DNA of 49,819 bases from Candidatus Latescibacterota bacterium (GCA_011772205.1 WVZY01000073.1:1-49819), one strand, 5' to 3'. Numbered from the stretch's first letter, positions 8,662 through 18,377 are shown. A program made the numbers and translations. The notes: a model not told the origin generated them from the sequence alone.

Positions 8662-11556
8662 ATGATCGGCAAAACCATCTCACACTACAAAATTCTCGAA
8701 AAGCTCGGGGAAGGCGGGATGGGCGAGGTGTACCTGGCCGAAGACACCGAACTGAAACGTAAGGTCGCTCTCAAATTCCTCCCAACGCAGGCCGCCTCGG
8801 ATCCCGATGCGCTGGCTCGTTTCAAGCGCGAAGCGCAGGCGGCGGCAGCGCTCAACCACCCCAACATCATCACCGTACACGAGGTCGGTCGTCACGAAGA
8901 TCAGGCTTTCATCGCCATGGCCTATGTCCAAGGCGCACTGTTGAGCGATTTACTGCGTGAAGGCATCTCTGTAGAGCAGGCCCGGGACGTCGCGATCCAG
9001 GTATGTGAAGGGCTCGATAAAGCCCACCAAGCCGGCATCGTCCACCGCGACATCAAACCGGACAACCTGCTCATCGATTCCGACGGCCGCGTGAAGATAC
9101 TCGACTTCGGGGTGGCCTTGTTCGAAGAGCCGGGCACGCCGTTGTCGGAAACGTCGACTGTGGGGACGGTGTATTACATGTCGCCCGAACAAGCGCGGGA
9201 GGATCAGATTGACGCTCGCACGGATGTGTTTTCCCTGGGAGCTATCCTGTATGAGATTCTCTCGGGTCAGCGCCCGTTCAAAGGCGACCATGCTGCGGCT
9301 GTTCACTACTCCATCCTGAACGAAGATCCCGAGCCGCTGTCCCGCATCAATCCCCAAGTGAGCCCCGAGCTGGAGCGAATCGTCGCGAAAGCCCTTGCAA
9401 AAGACACCGCCGCCCGATACCAGTCCGCCGCTGAACTGGCTGATGATCTCAAGGCGCTGCAAATCGGTGCCGCATCTTCCATCAGAGAAAAAATCTTTCA
9501 AAAGCGATTTGCAATTCCCGGCTCGCTGGTGCTGCTGGCGATCATCATGTTGTTCGTCTTGAATCCCTTCAATGTGAGGATCGCTCCCGATGAGGGAGCG
9601 GTCGCGGGCGAAAACATCCTGGCCATCATGTATTTCGAGAACCTGGCACAGGAGAGCGATCCGCGCCGTCTCGGCGAGATCATCACGAACCTGCTCATCA
9701 CGAACCTGTCGCAATCACAAGACCTAAAGGTGGTTTCCAATCAACGACTCTACGACATCCTGAAAATGCAAGGCAAGGAAGGCGCCAAAGTCATTGATCG
9801 GACAACAGCGACACAAATCGCCCAAACGGCCGGTGCACGTTGGATGATGCTGGGCAGCATCCTCCAGGTCGAACCCCACCTGGTCATCACGTCTCAACTC
9901 ATAGACATGGCCACGGGCAACATCGAGGCATCCCAGCAACTAACGGGCGCTCCCGGCGAAACGGTGTTCGACTTGGTGGACCGCATGACCGGCGATACCA
10001 GGACTGAACTGGCGATACCCGTAGCGTTGGATGTCGGGCAACCCGCATCTGTCGTGGACGTGACAACCAACTCGCTGGAAGCCTACCGCCACTACCTCGA
10101 AGGCCTCGAGTACCGTTACAAGTACTATTCAATAGAAGCCGGCGAGAGCTTCCGCAAAGCCATTGAGCTCGATTCGACGTTCGCCATGGCACACTTCTGG
10201 TACGCGTTCAATGCTTTGAATTTAAGGAACACACGTGAGGCACTTGCGGCCATCGACAAAGCAATGCAATACGCCGACAAGGCAAGTGAGAAGGAGCGGT
10301 TGTACATAGAAGCTCTCAAGGCAGCTACCGATTATCGCCTCGAGGATGCGATCGCCAGATGGACTCAGATCACGGAAAACTACCCCGACGAAAAAGAGGC
10401 CATCCTCTGGCTGGCCCGCGCCCACCGAAACCGCGACAATGAGAAGTCTCTTAATTACTACCAGAAGCTTGTGGCAATCGATCCTCTACATAAAATAACG
10501 TACAACGAGATGGCGTACCTTTACGCTGATATTAATGACCCTGAAAAGTCTATCCAGGCGATCAACCGGTATCTCGAGCTCGCACCCGACGAGGCCAATC
10601 CCCACGACTCACGCGGTGACCTTTACGCTTATAATGGAGAGATTGACAACGCATTGGCCTCCTACCAGAAAGCGGTAGAGATCAAACCCGACTACTATAC
10701 GTCCGTGGGCAAACTTGGAAATATGTATCTATTCAAAGGCCAGTACGATAAGGCAAAAGCCCAGTACCAGAAACTGGTTGCCAGCGATCAGCCCATCATT
10801 CGAGCGATTGGCCGGTATTATCCCGCGTGCATTGATCTGTACCAGGGTAGGTTTCAAGAAGCACTGGCAGATCTCGATGTCGCCATCGCGGCCGATGAGA
10901 TGGAGGATTACATCGGTGAACATTACGCAGAAAAGTTCATCCTGCGGTCTGCGATTTATGCGGATCTCGAACAGCCCGACCGTTCCATCGAAGCAGCCCA
11001 ACGGGGATTGAGCATTTATAGAAAGATGTTCCCGATGCACTCGGCACTAGTCGATCTCAGCTTAGCACCGACATTTGCGCTCGGCGGCAGGGTCGAGCAA
11101 GCTGACAGCATGATTGTCCCCTTCGAATCGGTGTTGGATACGCTGGACCAATCTCTAGTTGCGGCCTTTCACGTTACAAAAGGCGTGATCGAACTCGAAA
11201 AGGATAATCTCGAAGCCGCCTGCCATCATCTGGAAACGGCGGACAGTCTCAGCCCGAACAATTACCTCCTGCGCTATTGGCTGGCGACGGCATATCTGAA
11301 CAGCGATCGCTTCGCCGATGCGATCGCCTTGTTGGAAAGCATGCTCAAGCGCTACAACCAAAGCCGTCTCCAATACCCGCCGTATGCCCCTTTGGGATAT
11401 TACTTGCTAGGAACAGCTTATCAAGAAGCCGGGCAAAAAGAGAAAGCGATTGCGAATCTTCAAACATTCCTCGAGATTTGGAAGAACGCCGATCCCGGGC
11501 TCGACGAAGTGTCCGATGCAAAGAAACGCCTGAAGGAGCTGCGAAGGGGCACCTGA
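8662..11556 (+). CDS. Membrane Ser/Thr protein kinase with TolB/FlgO-like and TPR domains
   Basis: 964 aa. The cytoplasmic N-terminal kinase has the glycine loop LGEGGMGEVY (15-24), Lys38 in VALK, the catalytic loop HRDIKPDNLL with Asp130, and DFG with Asp148. One transmembrane helix (about 284-302) is followed by a domain beginning ILAIMYFENLAQESDPRRLG (about 325-460), which resembles the TolB-N/FlgO-type region seen in such kinases. TPR repeats run from about residue 480 to the end. The likely topology is kinase inside and TPRs outside, suggesting a receptor that senses a periplasmic protein or ligand. The start at 8662 is chosen because GGTGAGG lies five bases upstream, a -10 box covers the alternative ATG at 8638, and the kinase at the left edge starts at the same residue. 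The output is unknown. Confidence 0.88.
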   Translation: MIGKTISHYKILEKLGEGGMGEVYLAEDTELKRKVALKFLPTQAASDPDALARFKREAQAAAALNHPNIITVHEVGRHEDQAFIAMAYVQGALLSDLLREGISVEQARDVAIQVCEGLDKAHQAGIVHRDIKPDNLLIDSDGRVKILDFGVALFEEPGTPLSETSTVGTVYYMSPEQAREDQIDARTDVFSLGAILYEILSGQRPFKGDHAAAVHYSILNEDPEPLSRINPQVSPELERIVAKALAKDTAARYQSAAELADDLKALQIGAASSIREKIFQKRFAIPGSLVLLAIIMLFVLNPFNVRIAPDEGAVAGENILAIMYFENLAQESDPRRLGEIITNLLITNLSQSQDLKVVSNQRLYDILKMQGKEGAKVIDRTTATQIAQTAGARWMMLGSILQVEPHLVITSQLIDMATGNIEASQQLTGAPGETVFDLVDRMTGDTRTELAIPVALDVGQPASVVDVTTNSLEAYRHYLEGLEYRYKYYSIEAGESFRKAIELDSTFAMAHFWYAFNALNLRNTREALAAIDKAMQYADKASEKERLYIEALKAATDYRLEDAIARWTQITENYPDEKEAILWLARAHRNRDNEKSLNYYQKLVAIDPLHKITYNEMAYLYADINDPEKSIQAINRYLELAPDEANPHDSRGDLYAYNGEIDNALASYQKAVEIKPDYYTSVGKLGNMYLFKGQYDKAKAQYQKLVASDQPIIRAIGRYYPACIDLYQGRFQEALADLDVAIAADEMEDYIGEHYAEKFILRSAIYADLEQPDRSIEAAQRGLSIYRKMFPMHSALVDLSLAPTFALGGRVEQADSMIVPFESVLDTLDQSLVAAFHVTKGVIELEKDNLEAACHHLETADSLSPNNYLLRYWLATAYLNSDRFADAIALLESMLKRYNQSRLQYPPYAPLGYYLLGTAYQEAGQKEKAIANLQTFLEIWKNADPGLDEVSDAKKRLKELRRGT

Positions 11557-11842
11557 AGAGGCTTTATGGATTAAATAAGGAACAGCTTTCTGACCTTTTC
11601 AGAATGTTCTTACTGGCAGTGAACTAACCTTAATCCGTCAAAATCCAACATTGCGCATGTCTCGTTTGCCGCGAGGCGATTTCCGCAGCGCGCTATAATT
11701 TTAGACGCGAGCGAGGACCATGAGCCGAGGGGTAAACGAAACATGCGAATTCATTTGAATATAATTATCGTCAAACACCTTACAAGATAGATCGCTGCGA
11801 TTTTCCGACGGATTCAGGCTAAATCTGCTTACTTTTCCAGTT
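11557..11842. other. Convergent intergenic region, nothing firm
   Basis: Lies between the end of the kinase gene and the end of the DUF6599-like gene. A TATAAT at about 11694 and a following short frame (ATG at about 11719) could be the front of a lost gene, but the spacing to any -35 is wrong. No clear terminator was seen. Confidence 0.3.
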
Positions 11843-12766
11843 TTATTGTATTAATGCCGCCTCGATTGAATTAAATATTTGATTTGCATTCATATTGCTC
11901 TCGCCCAAGACGATTAATATCCAGCTCTGACATTTTTTGATCCAAAGTCTGCTGTTCTGATGATCGCTGATTTCGAAGTGGGTATTGTGGTCCAGAAAAT
12001 CATTGAAGCGCTTACTCTGTTTTAAATGATTCTTTGCAAATTCATACCATTCTTCTGAATCCTCCTTACTTGTGTACTGAAATATGAAAATAGAGTAATC
12101 ATCATACTTACCGATCACGCCTTCTTTCAGCCCAAAGATATCCTTGTTATCAAATCGATATCGGTTGACCAATGCTAAATTACCTTTGAGATAAGTGACG
12201 CCGTTGGGCTGCAGGTTTTCTTCGGGCAGATAGGAGACGATGTGAGGCTTTTTGGCCTTGAATTTTAATTTCGCATCGACTGCTTTGGCAAACTTTTTTA
12301 TACCATCCAAAATGTCCGCATCCGTACCAAGACCTACGATGGTAATGAGAAAATTTCCTTCCCAAAAATTCAAATAATAGGATTCAAACCAACCTTCATG
12401 CCCCACCTCAATTGGATAACCATCCCCACCCGTCTTGAACGTATAAATACCGTACGCCGCCTCCTGGCTTTCCATTTCATAGATTTCAAGATTGATCGAC
12501 TTGCCCTCCACCTTGCTATACGTCTGAAAAGCGACTTCTTTGAAGCCGTATTCATGATAGATCTCGGCACCGCCATTAATGAGCAAAAAAAGATCTTCCC
12601 CTTCAGCAAACTGCGCTTCTCCTTCAGGCATCCAACCATCCACATCTCCCGCTTGAAGCAGAAGATTCTTCAGCTCCAACTCTTCATTTTGATCTTCCGA
12701 TCCTAAGGCTGGAGAGCAACAAAGACATGCTGAGATAAAGGCAATAACCGGCATGGACATCTTCAT
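11843..12766 (-). CDS. DUF6599-like exported protein
   Basis: 307 aa from the ATG at 12766. The frame is open to a TTG at 12823, but the 19 extra residues would precede a normal signal peptide, so the shorter form is preferred. The N-terminus MKMSMPVIAFISACLCCSPA contains ISAC, which fits a lipobox, with ALG-SE as an alternative signal-peptidase I site. The mature part has LLQAGDVDGWMPEGEAQFAE, GAEIYHEYGFKEVAFQTY and a tail with WIKKCQSWILIVLGESN, a pattern like the DUF6599 family (uncharacterised, often beside DUF362 or ferredoxin-like genes). It follows the DUF362 gene closely (46 nt) in the same direction, so the two are probably cotranscribed and functionally linked. Biochemical role unknown. 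Confidence 0.65.
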   Translation of the reverse strand: MKMSMPVIAFISACLCCSPALGSEDQNEELELKNLLLQAGDVDGWMPEGEAQFAEGEDLFLLINGGAEIYHEYGFKEVAFQTYSKVEGKSINLEIYEMESQEAAYGIYTFKTGGDGYPIEVGHEGWFESYYLNFWEGNFLITIVGLGTDADILDGIKKFAKAVDAKLKFKAKKPHIVSYLPEENLQPNGVTYLKGNLALVNRYRFDNKDIFGLKEGVIGKYDDYSIFIFQYTSKEDSEEWYEFAKNHLKQSKRFNDFLDHNTHFEISDHQNSRLWIKKCQSWILIVLGESNMNANQIFNSIEAALIQ

Positions 12767-12812
12767 ATATGAACCATCAGCGTCACATTCTTTTAAAAAG
12801 CGTGCACCGAAT

Positions 12813-13745
12813 TTAGACTTCAACTTCTTTGATGTTCACCTTCTTTAAATTCTTCTCACCGAGCCCATGTTCGTGTGCTTTTTCTATTGCAAATATATTT
12901 TCAGACTTAAGCCCCCATAAAGTACAACAATAGGAGTCAAGGGCCACTGGATCCGTCCCGGCAACGACTTTTTGAGCCTTGTGTACTTCCCCTGGACCGA
13001 AAGGACCGTTCGTAGTAATAAATTCCGTGGAATCAATGATGCTCAAATCAGGTTTGATGATCGTATTCAAATCGGTGATACATTGTTCCAAATGCTTAAT
13101 GCTATCTACATTCGTCGTCCAATCTTCTTTGTGAAACGTTCGATTGGACTTTGGCGAGTTGATGCCCATAAGATTTTTCATCGCCCCCGTATATTTATTG
13201 CCAGCGTGATCTTTGCTAATGGGCATATTGATGAAAACATCGTAGTCAAAAAATGAATTCATTATGCGAGCCTCCTTCAGGGATTTGCCTTTCGGAACGG
13301 GCATAGCCTTGAATAGTGACTCATCTTTTAAATTTGTAATCACCAATCGGGCACCTTCTTCGTCAACCACCTTTTTTAGACCGGTACTTTTCCAGTTTTC
13401 TTCCGGCAGCCAGCTGATGCAGCTGATTTCTTTTGCGCCTGCCTGCTTGCACATCTGAACAGCGGCCCGAACAATCTCCGGTTTTGTAAAGGCTCCAGGA
13501 TTGTTCCGCTGCGGATTGGCTAGAATCGCGACCTTTGAATCTTTGGGAACAAATTTTTTCATGCCCCCCAGCAACTCCACCGCTTTTTTGGCGTTCTCGA
13601 AATAATTCTGACCTTTGGCCACACCAATATCGGCGGCTTCATCACCAAAGGCGATGTTTGGGATCAAGGTGTCGCCCAAAACCGAGCCTACTCCAATCGC
13701 GGCACTTGCTTTGATGAATTCGCGGCGATTCATTTTCTCCAACAT
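12813..13745 (-). CDS. Tat-exported DUF362 family protein
   Basis: 310 aa. It starts at the ATG at 13745 (AAGGAA upstream) with a twin-arginine signal, MNRREFIKASAAIGVGS, then a DUF362 domain: VAILANPQRNNPGAFTKPEI, a central MPISKDHAGNKYTGAMKNLM and a C-terminal GTDPVALDSYCC. These are typical of the family, in which the central Lys/Gly segment and the GTDPVALD motif are conserved. Tat export suggests a folded or cofactor-bearing protein, but no CxxCxxC ferredoxin motif is present in this version. Its product is probably periplasmic. It lies upstream of, and just before, the DUF6599-like gene. Its 5' leader overlaps a decayed kinase 5' end (13788-13873). Confidence 0.8.
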   Translation of the reverse strand: MLEKMNRREFIKASAAIGVGSVLGDTLIPNIAFGDEAADIGVAKGQNYFENAKKAVELLGGMKKFVPKDSKVAILANPQRNNPGAFTKPEIVRAAVQMCKQAGAKEISCISWLPEENWKSTGLKKVVDEEGARLVITNLKDESLFKAMPVPKGKSLKEARIMNSFFDYDVFINMPISKDHAGNKYTGAMKNLMGINSPKSNRTFHKEDWTTNVDSIKHLEQCITDLNTIIKPDLSIIDSTEFITTNGPFGPGEVHKAQKVVAGTDPVALDSYCCTLWGLKSENIFAIEKAHEHGLGEKNLKKVNIKEVEV

Positions 13746-13787
13746 GATCCTGTTCCTTTCTTTTTTAGAAGAGCAACGTCTCAAACC

Positions 13788-13951
13788 ACACTCGTCCCAT
13801 TACCGACAAGTTCCAGGAGGATCCCTCAACGGCCAACTATCTGCTCGATCTTGGTCCCTCCCTGTGAACAGCCAAGGACGGAGGTGCAAAGGGGTCATGA
13901 TCGAAGCTACTGTCCCATCTTATCAGGCATCAAAACGGGATTCAAAGGAAT
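13788..13951 (-). pseudogene. Decayed 5' end and upstream region of a Ser/Thr kinase gene
   Basis: Between 13788 and 13873 the sequence aligns, with one gap, to the start of the kinase at 29-122. ACCACAC, GGAGGAT, GATC and CTCCCTG all fall at the same offsets. Read in the kinase frame it gives IEQIVGR-stop-GILLELVG, against [15 protein letters not shown] in the intact gene. Further out both copies share the 16-mer CGGGATTCAAAGGAAT (200-215 and 13936-13951), and further still a GCCC hairpin. It is therefore a diverged duplicate of the window's left edge. It now forms the leader of the DUF362 gene and codes for nothing. Confidence 0.55.
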
Positions 13952-14041
13952 AGAGGGCCAGCAGCTTGTGCCCGTGGGATGCATGCGTCTGTGCCGGCGG
14001 AGTGACGCTTTGGGTGGGTGAATTCGTTCTATGAAAGAAAC

Positions 14042-14068
14042 GCCCTGCAACACAACTTGTTGTCGGGC
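14042..14068. terminator. GCCC-type hairpin, probable terminator
   Basis: GCCCTGCAACA pairs with TGTTGTCGGGC with two mismatches. Read on the minus strand it ends in GTTTCTTTC, so it could stop transcripts from the NTF2-like gene. It belongs to the hairpin family beside tRNA-Asp-like fragments: TGGAGGAGCAAATGATGCTT follows at 14084. Confidence 0.5.
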
Positions 14069-14297
14069 ATTATTTTGAATCAATGGAGGAGCAAATGATG
14101 CTTATATCAAGTTTCTCAAGTCTCCACCGCAGCACTCGAAGAGCTGTAATTCATTATAATTAAACGATTTGTCCTTTTTGTTGTCGATGAGCTGCCGCCC
14201 ACACTCGAAGAATGCCTTCCTCAACGGGACGGCGCTCAAATCCCTCTGTTCGAGCTCGACGCCAGCATAGATCCCTGAAGCCAACGGCTCCGCGAAG

Positions 14298-14831
14298 CTA
14301 ATCGCGCAGCGCCGCTGGAACGGGACGGTCGGGCGTTGGAATCTCGTTCACCACCGACACGATCCACCAACGGTTGTCTTTTCGAATCAGCTGAAAGCTG
14401 TCCACGCCTCGCTGCGGCTTGCGTTCCGAGCCGGGAATCATCGCTTCGTACAAAACAAGGACGTGAGCAATATCGCCGAACACCATGGTCTTCTTGCGGA
14501 TGATCGTTTCGGCAAAACCTGTCTGATTTATGTTCGCTCTCTCGATGAACGCGATGAAATCAGCGACGAAGCCTTCCACATCGAATACACTCGTTTCGGT
14601 ACGAGCCGTACGAATCACTATTATCGCGTTGTCGATAAAGAGCTTACGCACGCGGTCCCAGTCGGGAGTCGTGCCGGGGTCCATCGTCACCAGCTGGTAT
14701 AGTTCCTCCACCACGGCCTCCGCAGAACCGAAGGGATCGCGCCCTGAGGACGCAGCCGGTGCGACGGACGGCGCTGACAGGATTACGATGAGCAAAAACG
14801 TGATGAGGGATATATGAGAGCTTGTGCGCAT
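14298..14831 (-). CDS. Secreted NTF2-like (SnoaL/DUF4440-type) protein
   Basis: 177 aa from the ATG at 14831, with AAGGAGA five bases upstream; the frame is open further but only this start gives a normal signal peptide (MRTSSHISLITFLLIVILSA, cut near APAAS). The rest is a compact alpha+beta barrel pattern: AVVEELYQLVTMDPGTTPDW, FIDNAIIVIRT, then FVADFIAFIER, and a terminal strand pair VDSFQLIRKDNRWWIVSVVN that is the hallmark of NTF2-like nuclear-transport-factor folds. Such proteins bind small molecules or serve as accessory domains; no catalytic residues can be assigned. Upstream is a divergent protease gene. Confidence 0.7.
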   Translation of the reverse strand: MRTSSHISLITFLLIVILSAPSVAPAASSGRDPFGSAEAVVEELYQLVTMDPGTTPDWDRVRKLFIDNAIIVIRTARTETSVFDVEGFVADFIAFIERANINQTGFAETIIRKKTMVFGDIAHVLVLYEAMIPGSERKPQRGVDSFQLIRKDNRWWIVSVVNEIPTPDRPVPAALRD

Positions 14832-15278
14832 GACCTTCTCCTTTTTACTCGGCCGATTCGCGCAGGGATCTTGGCAAAACCCTGCCCCCTGCGCCATCTA
14901 TCGTCGTGTCTCGTCTCCAGCGTTTGCCGGCGAGAACGATGGAGTTAAATTCGGAAATGTCGCTTTTTGTACTCTTTGCCGCATGGTCGCCCAAGAGGCA
15001 TCTTGAAGAAGTCTTGCCCTGGCAAACAAGCGATTTTACTTGGATCTAGCAGATTGCGACAATTATTTTATATATCGCGTTGACGTCTTGCAAGCATGCT
15101 GCTTTCCTTTCTTTCCAGTCCTTGCAGCGGTGCTCATGTAGATTTGTAGGCGGGCTAGGAACAATATCTCGTGGCTAATCGCAGGACGCCTTTTGATATT
15201 AATGGCCCGGATTTGCCGGGCTATTTTGTTCTCACCGACATCACCTTAGCGATCGCTGCATTCCTGAGGGGGAACGAA
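14832..15278. other. Divergent intergenic region between NTF2-like protein and S8 protease genes
   Basis: 447 bases without a supported gene. It holds the promoters of both genes, an AT-rich segment near 15059-15075 (ATTATTTTATATATCG), and a terminator-like hairpin at 15205-15229. Confidence 0.4.
15205..15229 (+). terminator. Hairpin with T-rich tail inside the protease leader
   Basis: GCCCGG (15205-15210), loop ATTTG, CCGGGC (15216-15221), then TATTTTGTT. It ends about 50 bases before the protease start codon, so it is either a leftover terminator of a lost gene or an attenuator in the protease leader. Confidence 0.45.
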
Positions 15279-17033
15279 ATGAAAAAGCTGTCGTGTTTCT
15301 TGGCTATCATGTTGGTCTTGTTGATCGGCTCGGCACCACCGAGCGGGGCTCAGCAAATGACGGGCGCGGGATACGCGTCCGAGGAAGATCTGATCGAAGT
15401 TATGTTTGCAACCGACTCAAAGGTGCGTCTCCGCAATGGATCATTAATCGATATGATGACGAACGCCGTTACAGGCGTCGAACAGGTGCTCCAGACAGTT
15501 GCGTGACACAGCTGGAGCAGAATCAGTGACGTGAGTGAGGAGAAGCTGGATGAAATCCAGTCGCGAGGTGAAACAAACACCGGCAAGCCCGTATACAATC
15601 TGAACAACATATACCGCCTGCGGATACCAAAGGGAAACGATGTCTGGGCGATGAGTAGAGATTTGGAAGCACTCCCGGGGATCCTGCGTGCGCGCCCGGT
15701 GCCGAAGCCGGTGCTGCCTCCCTTGCCGGCTGACTATGAGCCGCAACAGAACTATTTGGATCCTGCGAGTTTTACGCCGACTGGAATCGACGCAGAATAT
15801 GCATGGACGCAGCCCGGAGGCACGGGTGTTGGCGTCACGGTCTGTGACCTCGAGTATTTCTGGAACTACAATCACGCAGATGTCACCAAGGCCGTAGGTT
15901 CTCAGATCAATATAAACGTGGTCGATCCCGGTTACGGCCCCGATCATGGAACGGCCGTCATCGGAGAGATGGTTGCCGACAACAACGGCTGGGGAACCAC
16001 CGGCATTTGCTACGGTGCCTCCTTGCTGACGTGCGGGACTTACTACGGGACGCCTTTTCCATCATGGAACATGCCGGGCGCCATGGCGCTAGCGATTGCC
16101 AATCTTCACCCGGGGGACGTGATCCTCTTGGAACAGCGGTGGGATTACACGGGCCTGGAAGACTACGTTCCGATCGAGTGGTGGACGGATTATTACCCCG
16201 CCCCCCAGTCGTTTAATGCCGTCTATGCCGCCATTGAAAACGCCGTGGCGAACGGGATCAACGTTGTTGAAACGGGCGGAAACGGTGGGGGTGACAGCGG
16301 CACGATTACATGGTTCGGTGATTCAGGAGCCATTATCGTGGGCGCCGGTGGTGCCTACCCGGGAGGGACGTGGATCGAGGGTGATCTACAGAAGTTGCCC
16401 TTTTCAACTTATGGTCCCCGCTTCGACCTCCAAGGCTGGGGCGAGGATGTTGTTACAACGGGATACGGCGATCTGTACAACGCGGAAGGCGAGAACTATT
16501 TTTACACAAGCCAATTTTCTGGTACGTCCTCCGCTGGGCCGATTGTCGCAGGCGCTGTTGCCAGCTGCGTCGGATATTGGAAAGCAACCATCTCTCCGAC
16601 ACCGCCGACTCCCTCTCAGGTTCGAAACATCCTGAAGATCACGGGCACGCCCCAAATCACACCCCCTCCGGGGAACATCGGCCCCCGACCGGACTTAATG
16701 GCCGCGTTCGAGGCTTTGGCACTCACCGGCGTTGCCGGTGAAACCGGTCCACGATTCCACGTGGTCCTCGAGCAAAACTACCCAAACCCATTCAACCCGG
16801 GGACCAGGATCACTTACTCGATACCGGCCCCAGGACAGGTAGCGCTGACGGTCTATGACATCCGCGGAAGCATCGTAAAACGGTTGGTCGAGGAACAACA
16901 AGACGGCGGAAAGCACACGGTCATCTGGCACGGGCGAAATGAGAGCGGTGCGCCGGTCGCGTCAGGGATTTATCTCGTGCGGCTCGAGGCAGCGGGGGAA
17001 ACGCGAGTGGTAAAGGCCGTTTTGTTGAAATAG
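15279..17033 (+). pseudogene. Secreted S8 (subtilisin-like) protease interrupted by an in-frame TGA
   Basis: One continuous 585-codon frame apart from a TGA at codon 76 (15504-15506). The ATG at 15279 follows GAGGGGGAACGA. Codons 1-26 encode a signal peptide (MKKLSCFLAIMLVLLIG). The part before the stop (TDSKVRLRNGSLIDMMTNAV) and the part after it (HSWSRISDVSEEKLDEIQ) read as one propeptide. The catalytic triad is intact: Asp190 in VTVCDLE, His223 in GPDHGTAV, Ser417 in SGTSSAGP. Residues about 495-584 are a FlgD-like/type IX-style sorting domain (NYPNPFNPG, YDIRGSIVKRL, SGIYLVRL). A downstream restart at the GTG 15531 would give a protease without a signal peptide. The rest shows no decay, so this may be a recent nonsense mutation, an assembly error or, less likely, read-through. 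Confidence 0.8.
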
Positions 17034-17121
17034 GAGTGGGGTCGATCAACACCTCGATCCAGCAGCAAGCGTCTGAGGCATTGTACCCGTCTGATCAAAC
17101 ATGAGCCCTCACGAATCAGAT

Positions 17122-17151
17122 TTGACCCGGGATCCACACAAGAAGTACAGT
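17122..17151 (+). promoter_or_regulatory. Possible promoter of the outer-membrane protein gene
   Basis: TTGACC (17122-17127), 18 nt, TACAGT (17146-17151), about 95 bases before the start codon at 17246. Confidence 0.35.
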
Positions 17152-17245
17152 TTATTGGACATGGATGAACCTTCAGCCAGCGGCTCGATTGCCGGCTTCG
17201 CTCCGGCCCCTGGGAGTGCGGGTTGATATGCGAAGGGAGTCAGTC

Positions 17246-18103
17246 ATGAAAACGACGACCTTCGCCATGGCCTGCATCGTTCTGTTGGCAAACACTTGCA
17301 ACGCCAGAGAGATCCGAGGGCATCTCGACACCGAGCATTTGCCCGCGTACCTCCGAGATCGGGGAGAAGGGGTGCCGATTTCCATGTTCGGAACCTACAT
17401 CCAGAAGAGACAATTGATCATCTACCCGTACTTCGAGTACTACCAGGATTCCAACTTCGAATACGCGCCGAACGAACTCGGTTTCACCGAGGATCGCGAC
17501 TACCGCGGAGACTATGAGGGATACGAGTGGCTGCTGTTCGTTGGTTACGGCCTGACCGACCGGCTTGCGCTCGAGTTCGAGGCCGCGGCGATTCAAGCAG
17601 AGCTCGAAACGGCCAGTGACGACCGCTCGGGACTCCCGCCCAGCATCGAGGAATCCGGCATCGGTGACGTAGAAGGCCAACTCCGTTACCGCTGGGTTAC
17701 GGAGACTACCAACCGCCCCGAGGTGTTCAGCTACTTCGAGACCGTCCTGCCGACGCAGGACAAGGGATCACTCATAGGGACCACGGATTGGGAATTCCAG
17801 CTGGGAACTGGCGTCATTCGAGGATTTTCCTGGGGCACTTTGACCGGCCGCCTCGCCGTCGAGTACGATCGGGCCGAAGAGCTGTTCGAGATTGGTGAGT
17901 ATGCCGTCGAGTATTTGAAGCGCCTCTCACTTACATGGCGCGTTTTTGGCAGCGTCGAAGGCAGCGGTGACGAAGTCGAACTGATCACCGAGGCACAGTG
18001 GCATCTGTCGCGCAACGCATTCCTGAAACTGAACAACGCCTTCGGCCTAACGTCAAAGGCCCCCGGATGGGCTCCGGAGGTGGGAGTGCTGCTCAGTTTC
18101 TAG
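17246..18103 (+). CDS. Outer-membrane beta-barrel protein of unknown role
   Basis: 285 aa from the ATG at 17246, which follows GGGAG by six bases. The upstream in-frame ATGs at 17165 and 17228 would place residues before a good signal peptide (MKTTTFAMACIVLLANTCNA). The mature protein is a series of amphipathic strands (RQLIIYPYFEYYQDSNFEY, GYEWLLFVGYGLTDRLALEF, GDVEGQLRYRW, FLKLNNAFGLTS) ending in LLSF, consistent with a 10- to 12-strand barrel inserted by BAM. It resembles the transporter/MetA-pathway (phenol_MetA_deg) and OmpW-like groups, but no specific substrate can be named. A hairpin terminator follows at 18203. Confidence 0.65.
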   Translation: MKTTTFAMACIVLLANTCNAREIRGHLDTEHLPAYLRDRGEGVPISMFGTYIQKRQLIIYPYFEYYQDSNFEYAPNELGFTEDRDYRGDYEGYEWLLFVGYGLTDRLALEFEAAAIQAELETASDDRSGLPPSIEESGIGDVEGQLRYRWVTETTNRPEVFSYFETVLPTQDKGSLIGTTDWEFQLGTGVIRGFSWGTLTGRLAVEYDRAEELFEIGEYAVEYLKRLSLTWRVFGSVEGSGDEVELITEAQWHLSRNAFLKLNNAFGLTSKAPGWAPEVGVLLSF

Positions 18104-18202
18104 CACACCGTTCCATTGAAAAACGGTACCGAAAGTAGACCATTATAAAATGGCGTCCCCAACGACACACAGTCAAAGCTCTGTCGAGCCTGTATGAAGT
18201 TG

Positions 18203-18236
18203 AAGCCCAAGCGATCGAACAACTTGGGTTTCTTGT
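18203..18236 (+). terminator. Rho-independent terminator after the outer-membrane protein gene
   Basis: AAGCCCAAG (18203-18211) pairs with CTTGGGTTT (18223-18231) and is followed by TCTTGT. It lies between two convergent genes. Confidence 0.5.
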
Positions 18237-18377
18237 CGAGGGAATTACTGCATGATTAGATCGTTACCGCAACTGGTCCTAGAGGTGCTTTGCAAACGAG
18301 CATTCGTGAGACCGCTCACCAGCAAGGTTTTCCCTACATCCAACCCATATATCGAAACACTCGAACATTTCGAGCTG

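Noticed and set aside
14102-14284. 60-codon minus-strand frame after the NTF2-like gene
   Set aside because: No ribosome site, and it overlaps the decayed tRNA-like repeat. The sequence looks like scar DNA rather than coding sequence.
15504-15506. TGA in the S8 protease as selenocysteine or reassigned Gly codon
   Set aside because: TGA is used as a normal stop in several clear genes (for example murQ neighbours and anmK). No convincing SECIS hairpin was seen right after the codon, and it lies in a propeptide, where selenocysteine has no evident use.
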